NCBI RefSeq assembly: GCF_000934605.2
Contig: NZ_CP010897.2
Coordinates: 2,542,001-2,606,000 of the forward strand
DNA length: 64,000 nt
DNA from: Pandoraea vervacti
GTDB taxonomy: Bacteria; Pseudomonadota; Gammaproteobacteria; Burkholderiales; Burkholderiaceae
Reading direction: 5' to 3'
The position numbers and the translations under genes were made by a program. This document shows, piece after piece, positions 46,107 through 55,215 of the stretch. Each line of letters starts with the position of its first letter. The stretch's first letter is position 1. Below the pieces are notes generated by a model. It was not told the DNA's origin. It searched no databases and saw nothing but the letters and a program-made list of their open reading frames with translations.

Positions 46107-47189
46107 ATGTTTGACTCGCACGACCCGCAAAACCCGTCTCGTCGCCGCCTGCTTCAGATGGCGGGCGCCACTGCACTGGCTGGCGCATTGCCGCTCGCGA
46201 CCTCGCACACCGCATTCGCCCAGGCCCGGCAACTGATCGTGTCCGATCCGGGCGGTCCGTACACCGTCGCGTATCGTCGCGCGTTCTACGATCCGTTCGA
46301 AAAGGCGACCGGCATCAAGGTGGTCAGCGTGGCACGCGATTCGCAGCCGGTGGCGCAGTTCGCGGCCATGGTGCAGACGAAGAACTTCGTGTGGGACGTC
46401 ACCACGCTCACGCTCTCGGCCGACATTCCGTATCTCGAATCCAAGGGCTTTCTCGAGCCCATCGGCATGAAGGCGGGCGATTTCCCCGGCATCATGCCCG
46501 AGGCTGTCACGTCCGACTGGCTGGGGGTCGATGTGTACTCGACGGTTCTGGCGTACCGGACCGACAAGTTCCAGAAGGAAGCGCCGCAAACGTGGGCCGA
46601 CTTCTGGGACGTCAAGCGCTTTCCCGGTCGTCGCTCGCTGCGCCGCAGCCCGCTCGACACCCTGGAGCAGGCCCTGATGGCCGACGGCGTGCCTATCGAC
46701 AAGCTGTACCCGCTCGATCTCGACCGTGCGTTCCGGTCGCTCGACAAGATCAAGCCGCACATCAACCTGTGGTGGACGTCGGGCGCACAGGCCATGCAGG
46801 CAATCCAGAGCGGCGATGTCGACATGATGTCGACGTGGAACGGACGCGCGCAAGCCGCCATCGACAATAAGGCGCCGGTGAAGATCGTGTGGAATCAGGG
46901 GCTGTACTCGATTGAAGGGTGGGGCATTCCGAAGGGCACGCCGCGTGCCGAGTTCGCCCGACAGTTCGTGCGCTTTTGCGGCGATCCGGCGCGTCAGGCG
47001 CTCATTACGCAGGATCTGGCTTACGGCCCGACCAACCTCAAGGCCTTCGACGGCATTCCGAAAGAGCGTGCGCCCTTGTTGCCGACCGCCCCCGCCAACC
47101 TCAAGGGCATGCGTTTGCCGAGCCCGCAGTGGTGGGCAGACAATCGCGCCAAGGCCACCGAGCGTTTCAACGCGTGGTTGTTGTCGTAA
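46107..47189 (+). CDS. ABC transporter substrate-binding protein (PotD/AfuA type), Tat-exported
   Basis: 360 residues. A twin-arginine signal is clear: SRRRLLQMAGATALAGALPL, cleaved after AFAQA. The mature protein is an extracellular solute-binding protein of family 1/PotD type (LIVSDPGGPYTVAYRRAFYD, NLWWTSGAQAMQAIQSGDVD, YSIEGWGIPKGTP). Relatives bind polyamines, iron or aromatic and other organic acids. Neighbouring CoA-ligase and crotonase genes suggest an organic acid or betaine (inference). The start at 46107 puts the Tat motif at residues 10-13. First of three transporter genes. Confidence 0.92.
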   Translation: MFDSHDPQNPSRRRLLQMAGATALAGALPLATSHTAFAQARQLIVSDPGGPYTVAYRRAFYDPFEKATGIKVVSVARDSQPVAQFAAMVQTKNFVWDVTTLTLSADIPYLESKGFLEPIGMKAGDFPGIMPEAVTSDWLGVDVYSTVLAYRTDKFQKEAPQTWADFWDVKRFPGRRSLRRSPLDTLEQALMADGVPIDKLYPLDLDRAFRSLDKIKPHINLWWTSGAQAMQAIQSGDVDMMSTWNGRAQAAIDNKAPVKIVWNQGLYSIEGWGIPKGTPRAEFARQFVRFCGDPARQALITQDLAYGPTNLKAFDGIPKERAPLLPTAPANLKGMRLPSPQWWADNRAKATERFNAWLLS

Positions 47190-47219
47190 GCGTGGCGAAG
47201 ACCGGAGCAGCGGAGCAGG

Positions 47220-48320
47220 ATGAGCACGAACATGAGCACCAAACTGGAAACCATCGGTCTCGCCAAGACATATCGCGAGACTCCCGCGCTCCTGCCGACG
47301 GATCTGCGCGTCGCGGCAGGGGAATTTCTCACATTGCTCGGGCCGTCCGGCTCGGGCAAGACCACGCTGTTGCAGATGATCTCGGGGTTGGTCGAGCCCA
47401 GCGCCGGACAGTTGCTCATCGACGGGCGCGACGCCACGCACGAGGCGCCGGGCAAGCGCGGCATCGGGATGGTGTTCCAGAGCTATGCGCTGTTTCCGCA
47501 CATGACCGTCTGGGAAAACGTGGCGTATGGCCTGCGTATGCGCAAGCTGCCGCGCGCCGAACTGGCGCCAGCCGTCGACGCCGCGCTGGCCATGGTCAAG
47601 ATGCAGGCCTTTGCGCAGCGTCTGCCGGCAGAACTCTCGGGCGGTCAGCAGCAGCGTATTGCGCTCGCGCGCTGCTTTGCGTTCCGTCCGTCGATCATTC
47701 TGCTCGACGAACCGCTCGGTGCGCTGGACAAGAAGTTGCGTGAGCACATGCAGTTGGAGATACGTCGCCTGCATCAGGAACTGGGCGCGACTTTCATCTA
47801 TGTGACACACGATCAGGATGAAGCGCTCACATTGTCCGACCGGATCTGCCTGATGAATCAGGCGCGCATCGAACAGATCGGGACGCCGACGCAATTGTAT
47901 GACCGTCCGGCCACGCGCTTCGCAGCCGATTTTCTCGGACATTCGAATTTGCTCGATGGCATCGTCGAGCGTCTGTCCGACGGGCGCGTGGCGCTACGGG
48001 TGGGCGCGCGCCTCGTGCCTATCGGCCCCAGCCCCGATCTGCCGGCCGCGGGCAATGCCAGCCTGCTGGTCCGGCCGGAGGCGGCGCGTCTGACGTCGCC
48101 GGAGGAGGGCGCCCTCGCGGGTACGATTCGCGAAGTCGTGTTTCTCGGCGCCGACACGCGCGCCATCGTGTCGCTGGGGCAGGGGGGCGATGCCCAGAGC
48201 GTGGCGGGGGGCGACGCCGCGGACTTCACCGTGCGATGCCCTCGCGAGCTGACGCCTCGCGTGGGTGATCGGGTGGGACTGGCCTGGGATCACGCACGCG
48301 CCACGCTACTGACACGCTAA
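47220..48320 (+). CDS. ABC transporter ATP-binding protein (PotA type)
   Basis: 366 residues. Walker A GPSGSGKTT (near residue 42), Q-loop VFQSYALFPHMTVWENV, signature LSGGQQQRIALARC, Walker B ILLDEPLGALD and H-loop VTHDQDEALTLSD are all present. The C-terminal ~120 residues form the TOBE regulatory domain of the PotA/MalK subgroup. It lies 30 bp after the binding protein. A more internal ATG (47232) is an alternative start. Confidence 0.95.
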   Translation: MSTNMSTKLETIGLAKTYRETPALLPTDLRVAAGEFLTLLGPSGSGKTTLLQMISGLVEPSAGQLLIDGRDATHEAPGKRGIGMVFQSYALFPHMTVWENVAYGLRMRKLPRAELAPAVDAALAMVKMQAFAQRLPAELSGGQQQRIALARCFAFRPSIILLDEPLGALDKKLREHMQLEIRRLHQELGATFIYVTHDQDEALTLSDRICLMNQARIEQIGTPTQLYDRPATRFAADFLGHSNLLDGIVERLSDGRVALRVGARLVPIGPSPDLPAAGNASLLVRPEAARLTSPEEGALAGTIREVVFLGADTRAIVSLGQGGDAQSVAGGDAADFTVRCPRELTPRVGDRVGLAWDHARATLLTR

Positions 48321-48338
48321 GTCGCTTAGCTGCCATTC

Positions 48339-48360
48339 GGGGCGTTCGCGTGAACGCCCC
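48339..48360. other. Hairpin GGGGCGTTC-N4-GAACGCCCC between ATPase and permease genes
   Basis: A perfect 9-bp inverted repeat, 18 bp after the ATPase stop and 26 bp before the permease start. It lacks a T-run, so it is more likely an mRNA stabiliser or expression modulator inside the operon than a full terminator. Confidence 0.45.
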
Positions 48361-48386
48361 GGTCATCCGCTTCAGGAGTATTTGCC

Positions 48387-50138
48387 ATGTGGCTTGTTCA
48401 ACGCCTGCCTCAGGCGGGGCCTCGTATTGCCTGGCCGAAGCATCTGGCCCGCTGGCTGCCGGCCTTGCCCGCGTTGCTGTTCCTTGCCGTGTTCTTCATC
48501 GTGCCGGTCGTCGAGATTCTGCAGGGCGGCCTCTACGACGCCGACGGCGTGTTGTCGGTCGCGCAGTTTGCGCGCATGACGCATTCCGCCGTCTATATCA
48601 AGGTGCTCGGCTCGACCTTCTGGATCGCTTTCCTGACGGCCGCGCTCTCCGTGTTGCTCGGCTATCCGGTCGCGTATCTGCTGGCCCGCCTCCCGGCGCG
48701 TTCGCGCGAGCGCTGGCTGCTGTGGATCGTGTTGCCGTTCTGGACGAGCTATCTGGTCAAGACGTACGCCTGGATGCTGTTGCTCTCGAAGACGGGGTTG
48801 CTCACGACGCTGGCGACGCATCTGGGACTGATCGATGGCGCGGGCACGCTGGCGCCTTCCATGGCCGGGGTGCTGATCGGCATGGTGCACGCGATGTTGC
48901 CGCTGGCCGTGATGACGATGCTGCCGATCATGCGCGGCATCAACATGCAACTCGTGCAGGCCGCGCAGACACTCGGCGCGGACCGCGCAACAGGATTTTT
49001 CACGGTCTTTCTGCCGCTCTCGAGCGCCGGGGCCGCGGCAGCGGGTTTGCTCGTGTTCATCACGAGTCTGGGATTCTTCATCGTTCCGGCATTGCTGGGG
49101 TCGCCGCGCGAGTCGATGGTGGCGCAACTGGTCATCACGTCCGTGCTGGAACTGTTCGATCTGCGCTTCGCCGGAGCACTCTCGACGGTCTTGCTGCTGT
49201 GTTCCATCGTCGTGTTCTTTGTCTACGACCGTGTGGTGGGGTTGTCGTCGCTGGCGGGCGAAGCGCCGCAGCGGCGCGCCGGTTCGGGCGGGCGCATGCT
49301 GCCCCTGCTCATCGCCGTGGGACGCCTCGCCGGCAAGTTCTCGTTCTCCGGCGGCCGTGAGCGCGCCGAGGGCGGCGTCGGACTGAAGGCTTATACGTGG
49401 GCGGTCGTGCTCGCGCTGGTGCTGCCGATTGCATTCGTTGTGCCGCTCGCGTTCACCAGACAGTCGTTCGTGTCGTTCCCGCCGGAGTTGTTCACCGTCA
49501 AATGGTTCGTGGCGTTTCTCGAATCCAGTGTGTGGCAAGCCGCGTTGCTTCGCTCGCTCGGTGTGGGGTTCGCTACGGCGGCACTGGCGCTGGTGCTCGG
49601 CTTTGGCGCAAGTCTGGCGCTGGTTCGGTTGCCATCGCGCTGGCGCAAGCCGCTGTTTGCGGTGTTCATTGCGCCGCTCATCGTGCCGCGCATCGTGGTC
49701 GCCGTCGGGTTGCTTTATCTGTTCGCCCGTTGGGAACTGGCGGGCACCAATGCGGGACTTGTCATCGGTCACACCGTGCTGGCGATTCCCTATGTGGTGG
49801 TGACCCTGTCGGCGAGCTTCAAGCGCTTCGACTGGCGGCTCGACGATGCGGCCAAGATGCTCGGCGCCTCCGCCTTCACCCGCGTGCGCACCGTGCTGTT
49901 GCCTTTGCTGGCGGCAAGCCTCGGTTCGGCATTCCTGTTTGCGTTCATTGTGTCGTTCGACGACCTGACCATCGCCATCTTCGTCTCCGGCGGCATCAAC
50001 ACGACGCTGCCCAAGCAGATGTGGGACGACATTCAACTGGCCGTCACGCCGACGCTCGCTGCTGTCGCCACGTCGCTGGTGTTCCTGATGGTGTTCGTCG
50101 TCTGGCTGTCTTCCATCTTCAAACGCAAGAGCTACTGA
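48387..50138 (+). CDS. ABC transporter permease, PotB and PotC halves in one polypeptide
   Basis: 583 residues with about 12 membrane helices. Two binding-protein-dependent permease domains are joined: the first (~1-285) has the EAA-type loop near LVQAAQTLGADRATGFFTVF; the second (~330-583) has the matching loop DDAAKMLGASAFTRVRTVLL. A cytoplasmic linker lies between (ASLAGEAPQRRAGSGGRMLP region). Polyamine-type systems normally use two separate proteins (PotB, PotC); double-length permeases are known in iron and some other systems. With the ATPase and binding protein this completes one importer. Confidence 0.92.
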   Translation: MWLVQRLPQAGPRIAWPKHLARWLPALPALLFLAVFFIVPVVEILQGGLYDADGVLSVAQFARMTHSAVYIKVLGSTFWIAFLTAALSVLLGYPVAYLLARLPARSRERWLLWIVLPFWTSYLVKTYAWMLLLSKTGLLTTLATHLGLIDGAGTLAPSMAGVLIGMVHAMLPLAVMTMLPIMRGINMQLVQAAQTLGADRATGFFTVFLPLSSAGAAAAGLLVFITSLGFFIVPALLGSPRESMVAQLVITSVLELFDLRFAGALSTVLLLCSIVVFFVYDRVVGLSSLAGEAPQRRAGSGGRMLPLLIAVGRLAGKFSFSGGRERAEGGVGLKAYTWAVVLALVLPIAFVVPLAFTRQSFVSFPPELFTVKWFVAFLESSVWQAALLRSLGVGFATAALALVLGFGASLALVRLPSRWRKPLFAVFIAPLIVPRIVVAVGLLYLFARWELAGTNAGLVIGHTVLAIPYVVVTLSASFKRFDWRLDDAAKMLGASAFTRVRTVLLPLLAASLGSAFLFAFIVSFDDLTIAIFVSGGINTTLPKQMWDDIQLAVTPTLAAVATSLVFLMVFVVWLSSIFKRKSY

Positions 50139-50155
50139 TATCTCCGGATTCCCGT

Positions 50156-51811
50156 ATGTCCATGTCTAACGTTGCCCGAGTTGCGCCGGTGAATGCGCAG
50201 ACGCACTGCCCTGCGCAACAGGCTTCGCAGTCTCCGTCACATCCTTACACGCGGTATTTTCCTCAGCGCGCCGAGGGCGACCGGCTCGATGTCGTCCCGT
50301 TGCTCATGGCCGGGCTTCACGGCGGATCGACGCAGCCGGTCGTGGTTTTCGAGGGCGAGGCCATCGATCGGGCACAGATGGCCGCGCGCGTCGGGGCCAT
50401 GCAGGCGTGGCTCGCTGCGCAGGGGCTGATGCCTGGCGATCGTGTGGCCGTCATGCTGGGGAATAGCGCAGCGCAGATTGCGCTCATCTACGCATTGATG
50501 CTGTCCGGCCTCGTCTGGGTGCCGGTCAACACGCGCCTGAAGGGCGACGGCATCGAGTATCTGCTCGGCCACGCCAAGCCGAAGCTGCTGATTGCCGAGC
50601 CGGCGTTTGCGCAGGTGATCGATGCCGGCGTCGCGCTCGCGGCCGAACAGGCGGGACACCATGGTCCGAGCGTCCTGCGTCTGTGGCTGTCCGATGTCAT
50701 GACGCAAGCGCAGGCGCATGCGGGCAAGCCGCCAGTCGCCGCGAACGTGACGCCGGCCTCGGTGCTGTGCATCATCTACACGTCGGGCACGACCGGCGCG
50801 CCGAAGGGGGTGCTGTTCACGCATCGCATGATGCGCATTGCGAGCGAGGCAGCATTGCGCGTGGCGGATGCAGGCAGTGGCGATCGGTTGTTCCTGTGGG
50901 AACCGCTGTGCCATATCGGCGGCGCGCAGATGCTGTTGCTGCCATTTCTCGTCGATGTCGAAATGCATGTCGTGGAGCGCTTCTCCGCCAGCCGCTTCTG
51001 GCAGCAGTGCGAGCAGGCGCAGGCAACGCATCTGCATTACCTCGGCGGCATTCTGGACATTCTCATGCAGTTGCCGCGAGACGCGCAGCCGGCCACCAAC
51101 TCGTTGCGTGTCGCTTGGGGGGCGGGGGTGTCGGCAAGCGCATGGCAGGCGACGCGCGAGCGTCTGGGGTGTGCATTGCGCGAATGCTACGGCATGACGG
51201 AGTGTTCGAGCTTTGCCACGTTGAACGACGCCGATCAGCCGGGTTCGATCGGTCACGCGCTGCCCTGGCTGACTCTGGAATTGCTCGACGACGAGGGACG
51301 TGCGGTCGCGGACGGCGAGCCGGGCGAAATCGTGCTGTCGAGCGAGGTGGAAGGGGTCTTCCTGCCGGGCTACCTCGATAATCCCGAGGCCACCGCCAAA
51401 GCGTTGCGCGACGGCAAACTCTATACCGGCGACAGCGCACGGCGCGCAGCCGACGGCAGCCTCGTCTTCATTGGTCGCCGCACCGACAGCATGCGCGTCC
51501 GGGGCGAGAACGTGTCTGCCTGGGAGATCGAGCGCGTTTTCGCCCGGCATCCGTCGATCGCGGCGTGTGCCGCGATTGGCGTGGCGAGCGACGTCGGCGA
51601 ACAGGACATTCTGTTGTACGTGCAGTTCCGCGACAAGGCGATCGATTGGCCAACGCTGTCGCAATGGGCGTCGGAGCGACTCGCCAGCTATCAGCGGCCA
51701 CGCTACTATCGCGAGACGGCGCAGTTCGAGACGACGCCGTCCGAGCGTATCCGCAAGCACCTGTTGTCTCGCGACACGGCGCTCGCGTGGGAGTCCGGCT
51801 CCGCAAGGTGA
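50156..51811 (+). CDS. Class I adenylate-forming acyl-CoA ligase (CaiC-like)
   Basis: 551 residues. It activates a carboxylic acid through an acyl-adenylate to its CoA thioester. Motifs: P-loop-like IYTSGTTGAPKGVL (A3), the A5 motif ECYGMTE, the A7/A8 motifs YTGDSA and GRRTDSMRVRGENVSAWEIE, and a late lysine in SERIRKHLL. The first ~40 residues are an unusual extension before the domain starts. It resembles crotonobetaine/carnitine-CoA ligases, but specificity is not assured. It begins 18 bp after the permease, so uptake and activation are coupled. Start at 50156 or 50162; the ribosome-binding site is weak. Confidence 0.92.
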   Translation: MSMSNVARVAPVNAQTHCPAQQASQSPSHPYTRYFPQRAEGDRLDVVPLLMAGLHGGSTQPVVVFEGEAIDRAQMAARVGAMQAWLAAQGLMPGDRVAVMLGNSAAQIALIYALMLSGLVWVPVNTRLKGDGIEYLLGHAKPKLLIAEPAFAQVIDAGVALAAEQAGHHGPSVLRLWLSDVMTQAQAHAGKPPVAANVTPASVLCIIYTSGTTGAPKGVLFTHRMMRIASEAALRVADAGSGDRLFLWEPLCHIGGAQMLLLPFLVDVEMHVVERFSASRFWQQCEQAQATHLHYLGGILDILMQLPRDAQPATNSLRVAWGAGVSASAWQATRERLGCALRECYGMTECSSFATLNDADQPGSIGHALPWLTLELLDDEGRAVADGEPGEIVLSSEVEGVFLPGYLDNPEATAKALRDGKLYTGDSARRAADGSLVFIGRRTDSMRVRGENVSAWEIERVFARHPSIAACAAIGVASDVGEQDILLYVQFRDKAIDWPTLSQWASERLASYQRPRYYRETAQFETTPSERIRKHLLSRDTALAWESGSAR

Positions 51812-51911
51812 GTAAAGTGAGGTTGCGTGGTGGCCAAGCGCTTATCGCATGTAAATAGAGTGTTATTTTCATGAGATAATCCGGGAAAATCAGTCCGACA
51901 TTCAACGACCT

Positions 51912-52799
51912 GTGGCCACCACCAAAACTCCACGCACGCGCGCCAAAGCAGCCAAAGCGGCCAAAACAACCAAAGCTGCCGAGGCGATCGACACGCAAGC
52001 GGACACGACGACGGCGTCGAGCGCGCCCACCGAATCTACGCTCTACGTCAACTCGGTCGAAAAGGCGATGAAAGTGCTGACGGCGTTTGACGGTTCGAAG
52101 CGGCATCTGTCGCTCTCCGAAATCGCTGCGGCCACCGGCTTCGACATCAGCGCCGCGCAGCGCTTCACGTTCACGCTCTCGGCGTTGGGTTATCTGCTCA
52201 AGGATTCGCAGAGCAAAAAGTACGAACTGTCGCCGAAGCTGCTCGACTTTACCTATCACTATCTCGTCTCCAACGAACTCGTCAGCCGGGCTGCGCCATA
52301 CCTTCAACAACTGGCCGCAGAGACCGAAGAAGCCACGAACCTGACCGTGCGCCTCGATACGGACATTGTCTTTGTGCTGCGCATCGTGAGCCGGAGCGTG
52401 TTCAATGCGAACGTTATCGTCGGCTCGCGCCTGCCGGCGTATTGCACCGCGCCGGGGCTGGCCATGCTCGCGACGCTCGACGACGCCGAGATCGACGACA
52501 TCCTCGCGCGCACCCATCTCGTCCAGTTCACCCCGGCGACCGTGGCGCAACCGCGCAAGATCAAGGAGCGACTCGCCCGTATACGCAAGCAGGGCTACGC
52601 GCACACCGAAGACGAGTACTTCATGGGCGACATTTCCACGGCAGCAGCGGTCGTCAATCAGGACGGCAGGGCCATTGGCGCGATCAACATTGCCGTGCCG
52701 CGCGTGCGCTGGAATGCCGGGCGCGACGAGCGGCGCTTTGCCGACCTCGTGATCCAGACCGCCGGCGCGTTGTCCGCGCGGCGCCGTCAGGAAATGTGA
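51912..52799 (+). CDS. IclR-family transcriptional regulator
   Basis: 295 residues from a GTG start. An Ala/Lys-rich tail (~1-40, coded by 9-bp CCAAAGCNG repeats) precedes the HTH_IclR domain (SVEKAMKVLTAFDGSKRHLS, LSEIAAATGFDISAAQRFTF). The IclR effector domain follows (AAPYLQQLAAETEEATNLTV, GSRLPAYCTAPGLAMLATLD). IclR proteins usually repress a neighbouring catabolic operon until the pathway substrate binds, so the crotonase-ABC-ligase cluster just upstream is its likely target. The basic tail is unusual for the family and may add nonspecific DNA contact. A later start (for example near residue 45) cannot be excluded. Confidence 0.9.
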   Translation: MATTKTPRTRAKAAKAAKTTKAAEAIDTQADTTTASSAPTESTLYVNSVEKAMKVLTAFDGSKRHLSLSEIAAATGFDISAAQRFTFTLSALGYLLKDSQSKKYELSPKLLDFTYHYLVSNELVSRAAPYLQQLAAETEEATNLTVRLDTDIVFVLRIVSRSVFNANVIVGSRLPAYCTAPGLAMLATLDDAEIDDILARTHLVQFTPATVAQPRKIKERLARIRKQGYAHTEDEYFMGDISTAAAVVNQDGRAIGAINIAVPRVRWNAGRDERRFADLVIQTAGALSARRRQEM

Positions 52800-53130
52800 C
52801 GACAGCAGCCGAAAGGACCGGGAAAGCGACCTCCTTTGCCCATGGGCTCGCGCGCCGATGGCTGTCTCAAATCGACGTGCTAGAATCCCGCCCCATGAGT
52901 TTGGAGACACGAAACCGATGGCCGGACCGGGGCGGCCAGACGGTGCGCCACATACGGCGCGCAAGCGGCTACCGCGTTTGTCCCTCTCCAAACTATCGAA
53001 CCGCTGATGGAACCGCTGATCGAACCGCTGCGCGTTCCATCAGGACTTATCCCCCGAACTTCAAACTGCGTGTCGCGCCCGGGACGGAAATGCCCCTCCG
53101 TCTGCCGCGACGCGTACGGGGGACGGAGCC
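52800..53130. other. 331-bp intergenic region with a 12-bp repeat
   Basis: Contains the three-unit repeat at 52998-53033 and a possible -10 element TAGAAT near 52881. No convincing gene. ACGGAG just before 53131 serves the diguanylate cyclase. Confidence 0.45.
52998..53033. repeat. 12-bp tandem repeat GAACCGCTGATG, 3 units
   Basis: Units GAACCGCTGATG, GAACCGCTGATC and GAACCGCTGCGC in direct succession, about 100 bp before the diguanylate cyclase gene. Confidence 0.85.
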
Positions 53131-54378
53131 ATGGCTCTTGGTTTGTCGTTACCGGCGTTGGATCTGCCGACACTACAGTTCGTGACCTTTCTGCTGAGCA
53201 TTGCGACAGGCATTCTGTTCATGCTCGATGCCCTGCGGCGCGACGAAGCCGAATCTCCGCGATGGTGGAGTCTGGCGTTCCTGCTTGCCACATTCTCTCC
53301 CATTCTCTATTTGCTCGCGGCGCGAAGCACGCAGCTCGCGATTCTCTATCCGTTGGGCAATGCCGTGGCGACGCTTGCGTTCGCGATGGTGTGGAGCGGC
53401 GCACGGCGCTTTTACGGCCGTAGCGTGCAGTGGGTCGGCGTGTTCGGCGGTCCGGCGATGCTGCTTTGGGGAACCTGGCTGTTTGCCAGACCGCTGGGGG
53501 CGTGGAGTGGTGGTGTGTTGTTCTTCTCGCTGCTGGCGATTTATAGCCTGATGGCGGCCAAGGAGTTCTGGCAGGCGTCGGGGCCGCGATTACCCAGCAG
53601 CATCGTGCTGGCAGTCGTGGCGGTACTGCACGGCTCGTTTTACACGGCGCGCGCCGTGGCGCTCGTCTGGCTCGGGCCGCGCGATGCCCAGTTTCTCGCG
53701 TGGTTCGGCCCGCAGGTGTCGACGACCGAAATGCTCGTACTGATTGTGGTTGCCAGTTTCCTCATGGTGTCTTTGGGCAAGGAGCGTTCCGAGATCGCAC
53801 TGCATCGGGCCGCGACGCGCGACGGCCTCACGCAAACGTTCAACCGCCCGGAATTCACGCGTCTGGCTCGCGAACAGCTCCGACGTCACGGGGTCGCGCG
53901 CGCCCCCGTGGCGCTGCTGCTGCTCGACCTCGATCACTTCAAGCGCATCAACGACACCTACGGGCATCCGTTCGGCGACACTGTGCTGTTGTTGTTCGCG
54001 CGCACCGCTGCACAGCAACTGCGCTCGGACGATATCTTCGGGCGCTATGGCGGCGAGGAGTTTGCGTTGTTCCTGCCGGGCGTGGGCGCCGACGAGGCGC
54101 AGACGATCGCAGAGCGCGTGCGTGAGGCGTTCGAGCGGGCGGCATGCGTGGTGCAGGGCGAGCGGGTCGCCGCTACGGTAAGCATTGGCATTGCCTGCGA
54201 CGAGCGTTCGCGCGGCGAGTTGTCGTCGCTCGTGCAACGTGCGGACCGGGCGCTGTATCAGGCCAAGGCGGCCGGTCGCAATCGCTGCGTTCGTTACACG
54301 CCGGAGACGGCGATGCCCGTTGTGGATCAGCGCGCCGACGTGACGGCGCCGGTACTGCGCGCAGCGGCGGGCGGTTGA
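53131..54378 (+). CDS. Membrane-bound diguanylate cyclase (GGDEF)
   Basis: 415 residues. The N-terminal ~215 residues contain about six hydrophobic segments (a membrane sensor without a recognised ligand domain). The C-terminal GGDEF domain makes cyclic di-GMP from two GTP. The active-site motif is GGEEF at residues 307-311, and an inhibitory site RxxD (Arg298, Asp301) lies exactly five residues before it, so the enzyme should be active and product-inhibited. DLDHFKRINDTYGHPFGDTV carries the metal and base contacts. ACGGAG precedes the ATG. No phosphodiesterase partner is adjacent. Confidence 0.93.
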   Translation: MALGLSLPALDLPTLQFVTFLLSIATGILFMLDALRRDEAESPRWWSLAFLLATFSPILYLLAARSTQLAILYPLGNAVATLAFAMVWSGARRFYGRSVQWVGVFGGPAMLLWGTWLFARPLGAWSGGVLFFSLLAIYSLMAAKEFWQASGPRLPSSIVLAVVAVLHGSFYTARAVALVWLGPRDAQFLAWFGPQVSTTEMLVLIVVASFLMVSLGKERSEIALHRAATRDGLTQTFNRPEFTRLAREQLRRHGVARAPVALLLLDLDHFKRINDTYGHPFGDTVLLLFARTAAQQLRSDDIFGRYGGEEFALFLPGVGADEAQTIAERVREAFERAACVVQGERVAATVSIGIACDERSRGELSSLVQRADRALYQAKAAGRNRCVRYTPETAMPVVDQRADVTAPVLRAAAGG

Positions 54379-54426
54379 GGTTGACGCGGGGAGGCTGCTC
54401 GGGCTCGGTCCGCGCCCGGTCCCCGC

Positions 54427-55215
54427 TCAGTGTCCGAACGTGAAATTCAGCCCCGCGAAGATTTGCCATTTGGGGACGTTGCCCGAATGCGCCACCGAAT
54501 ATTGCGGCTCGACAAAAGCATTGACGATCGTCTTGCCCATCTTCCACGCCTTGCCTGCACCGAAGCCCACCGGAATGTAGTAGCTGCCGTGTTGCAGATC
54601 GAACGTCCAGGTCCCGGTGGAGCGCAGATACCAGCCCTCAGGCAGGTTGTAGATGATGAACGGCTGCCCCGTGAGTGTCTGGACCGTCGGCCGGTCGCCC
54701 TGTCCGGCAAAGGAGTGCTGCCACTGCACCAGCGCACCGAGCAACCCCGTCTTGCTCGCATGCACGCCGACCGCTGCCAGACCGGCCTGCCATTTACCTG
54801 TGCCCAGCGATTTATCGGTCGCCGTCGGTATCGTGACCAGCGGTCCGACGCCGAACTCCATCGCCGCGCCGGGGTTCAACAAGAAGATGTCGAACAGGTT
54901 GATGTCGCCAAGCCCGGTCTTGTAGCCGCCGTTGGCGTCGGGGCGAGTGCTGATCGGTATGGTGCCGCGCAGGATCTGCGGCACGGGCACGATGCCATTC
55001 GGCCCGAGCGGCACCGTCGGACGCAGAAGGAAATCGTTCGTATGCGTGTCGCTGCCGAAAATCGACGGCGTGTAGTAGTTCTGGACGTTGAACGACGCCG
55101 CCAGATTGAGCGGGTTGTTGCTCTTGTTGGCGTCCTCGGCCGAGGTTTGCGCCTGTGCGCAAGTGCAGCCCGCCATCAGCATGCCCGTAACAAGACACCG
55201 GCGACTTAGCGTCAT
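54427..55215 (-). CDS. Outer-membrane channel-like protein (phenol MetA/SphA-type family)
   Basis: 262 residues. A signal peptide is visible (MTLSRRCLVTGMLMAGCTCAQAQ). The mature part has alternating beta strands and ends in aromatic FTFGH, typical of outer-membrane barrels. Segments such as LNLAASFNVQNYYTPSIFGS, KTGLGDINLFDIFLLNP and FEPQ-like YSVAHSGNVPKWQIF fit the 'transporter' family often mislabelled neuromedin U. It is thought to take up hydrophobic or aromatic compounds. Diverges from the DUF1254 gene, so the two may be co-regulated. The family assignment is moderate. Confidence 0.75.
   Translation of the reverse strand: MTLSRRCLVTGMLMAGCTCAQAQTSAEDANKSNNPLNLAASFNVQNYYTPSIFGSDTHTNDFLLRPTVPLGPNGIVPVPQILRGTIPISTRPDANGGYKTGLGDINLFDIFLLNPGAAMEFGVGPLVTIPTATDKSLGTGKWQAGLAAVGVHASKTGLLGALVQWQHSFAGQGDRPTVQTLTGQPFIIYNLPEGWYLRSTGTWTFDLQHGSYYIPVGFGAGKAWKMGKTIVNAFVEPQYSVAHSGNVPKWQIFAGLNFTFGH

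Noticed and set aside
45669..47942. Minus-strand open frame of 757 codons across the crotonase and ABC genes
   Set aside because: Antisense to three genes with complete functional motifs; its translation is Arg/His-rich with no recognisable domain, a result of GC-rich third positions.
48372..50036. Minus-strand 554-codon frame rich in Gln/Arg/His
   Set aside because: Low-complexity antisense product of the permease gene; no ribosome-binding site.
51943..51982. CRISPR-like or regulatory direct repeats at the 5' end of the IclR gene
   Set aside because: These are 9-bp codon repeats encoding an Ala/Lys tail, with no spacers.
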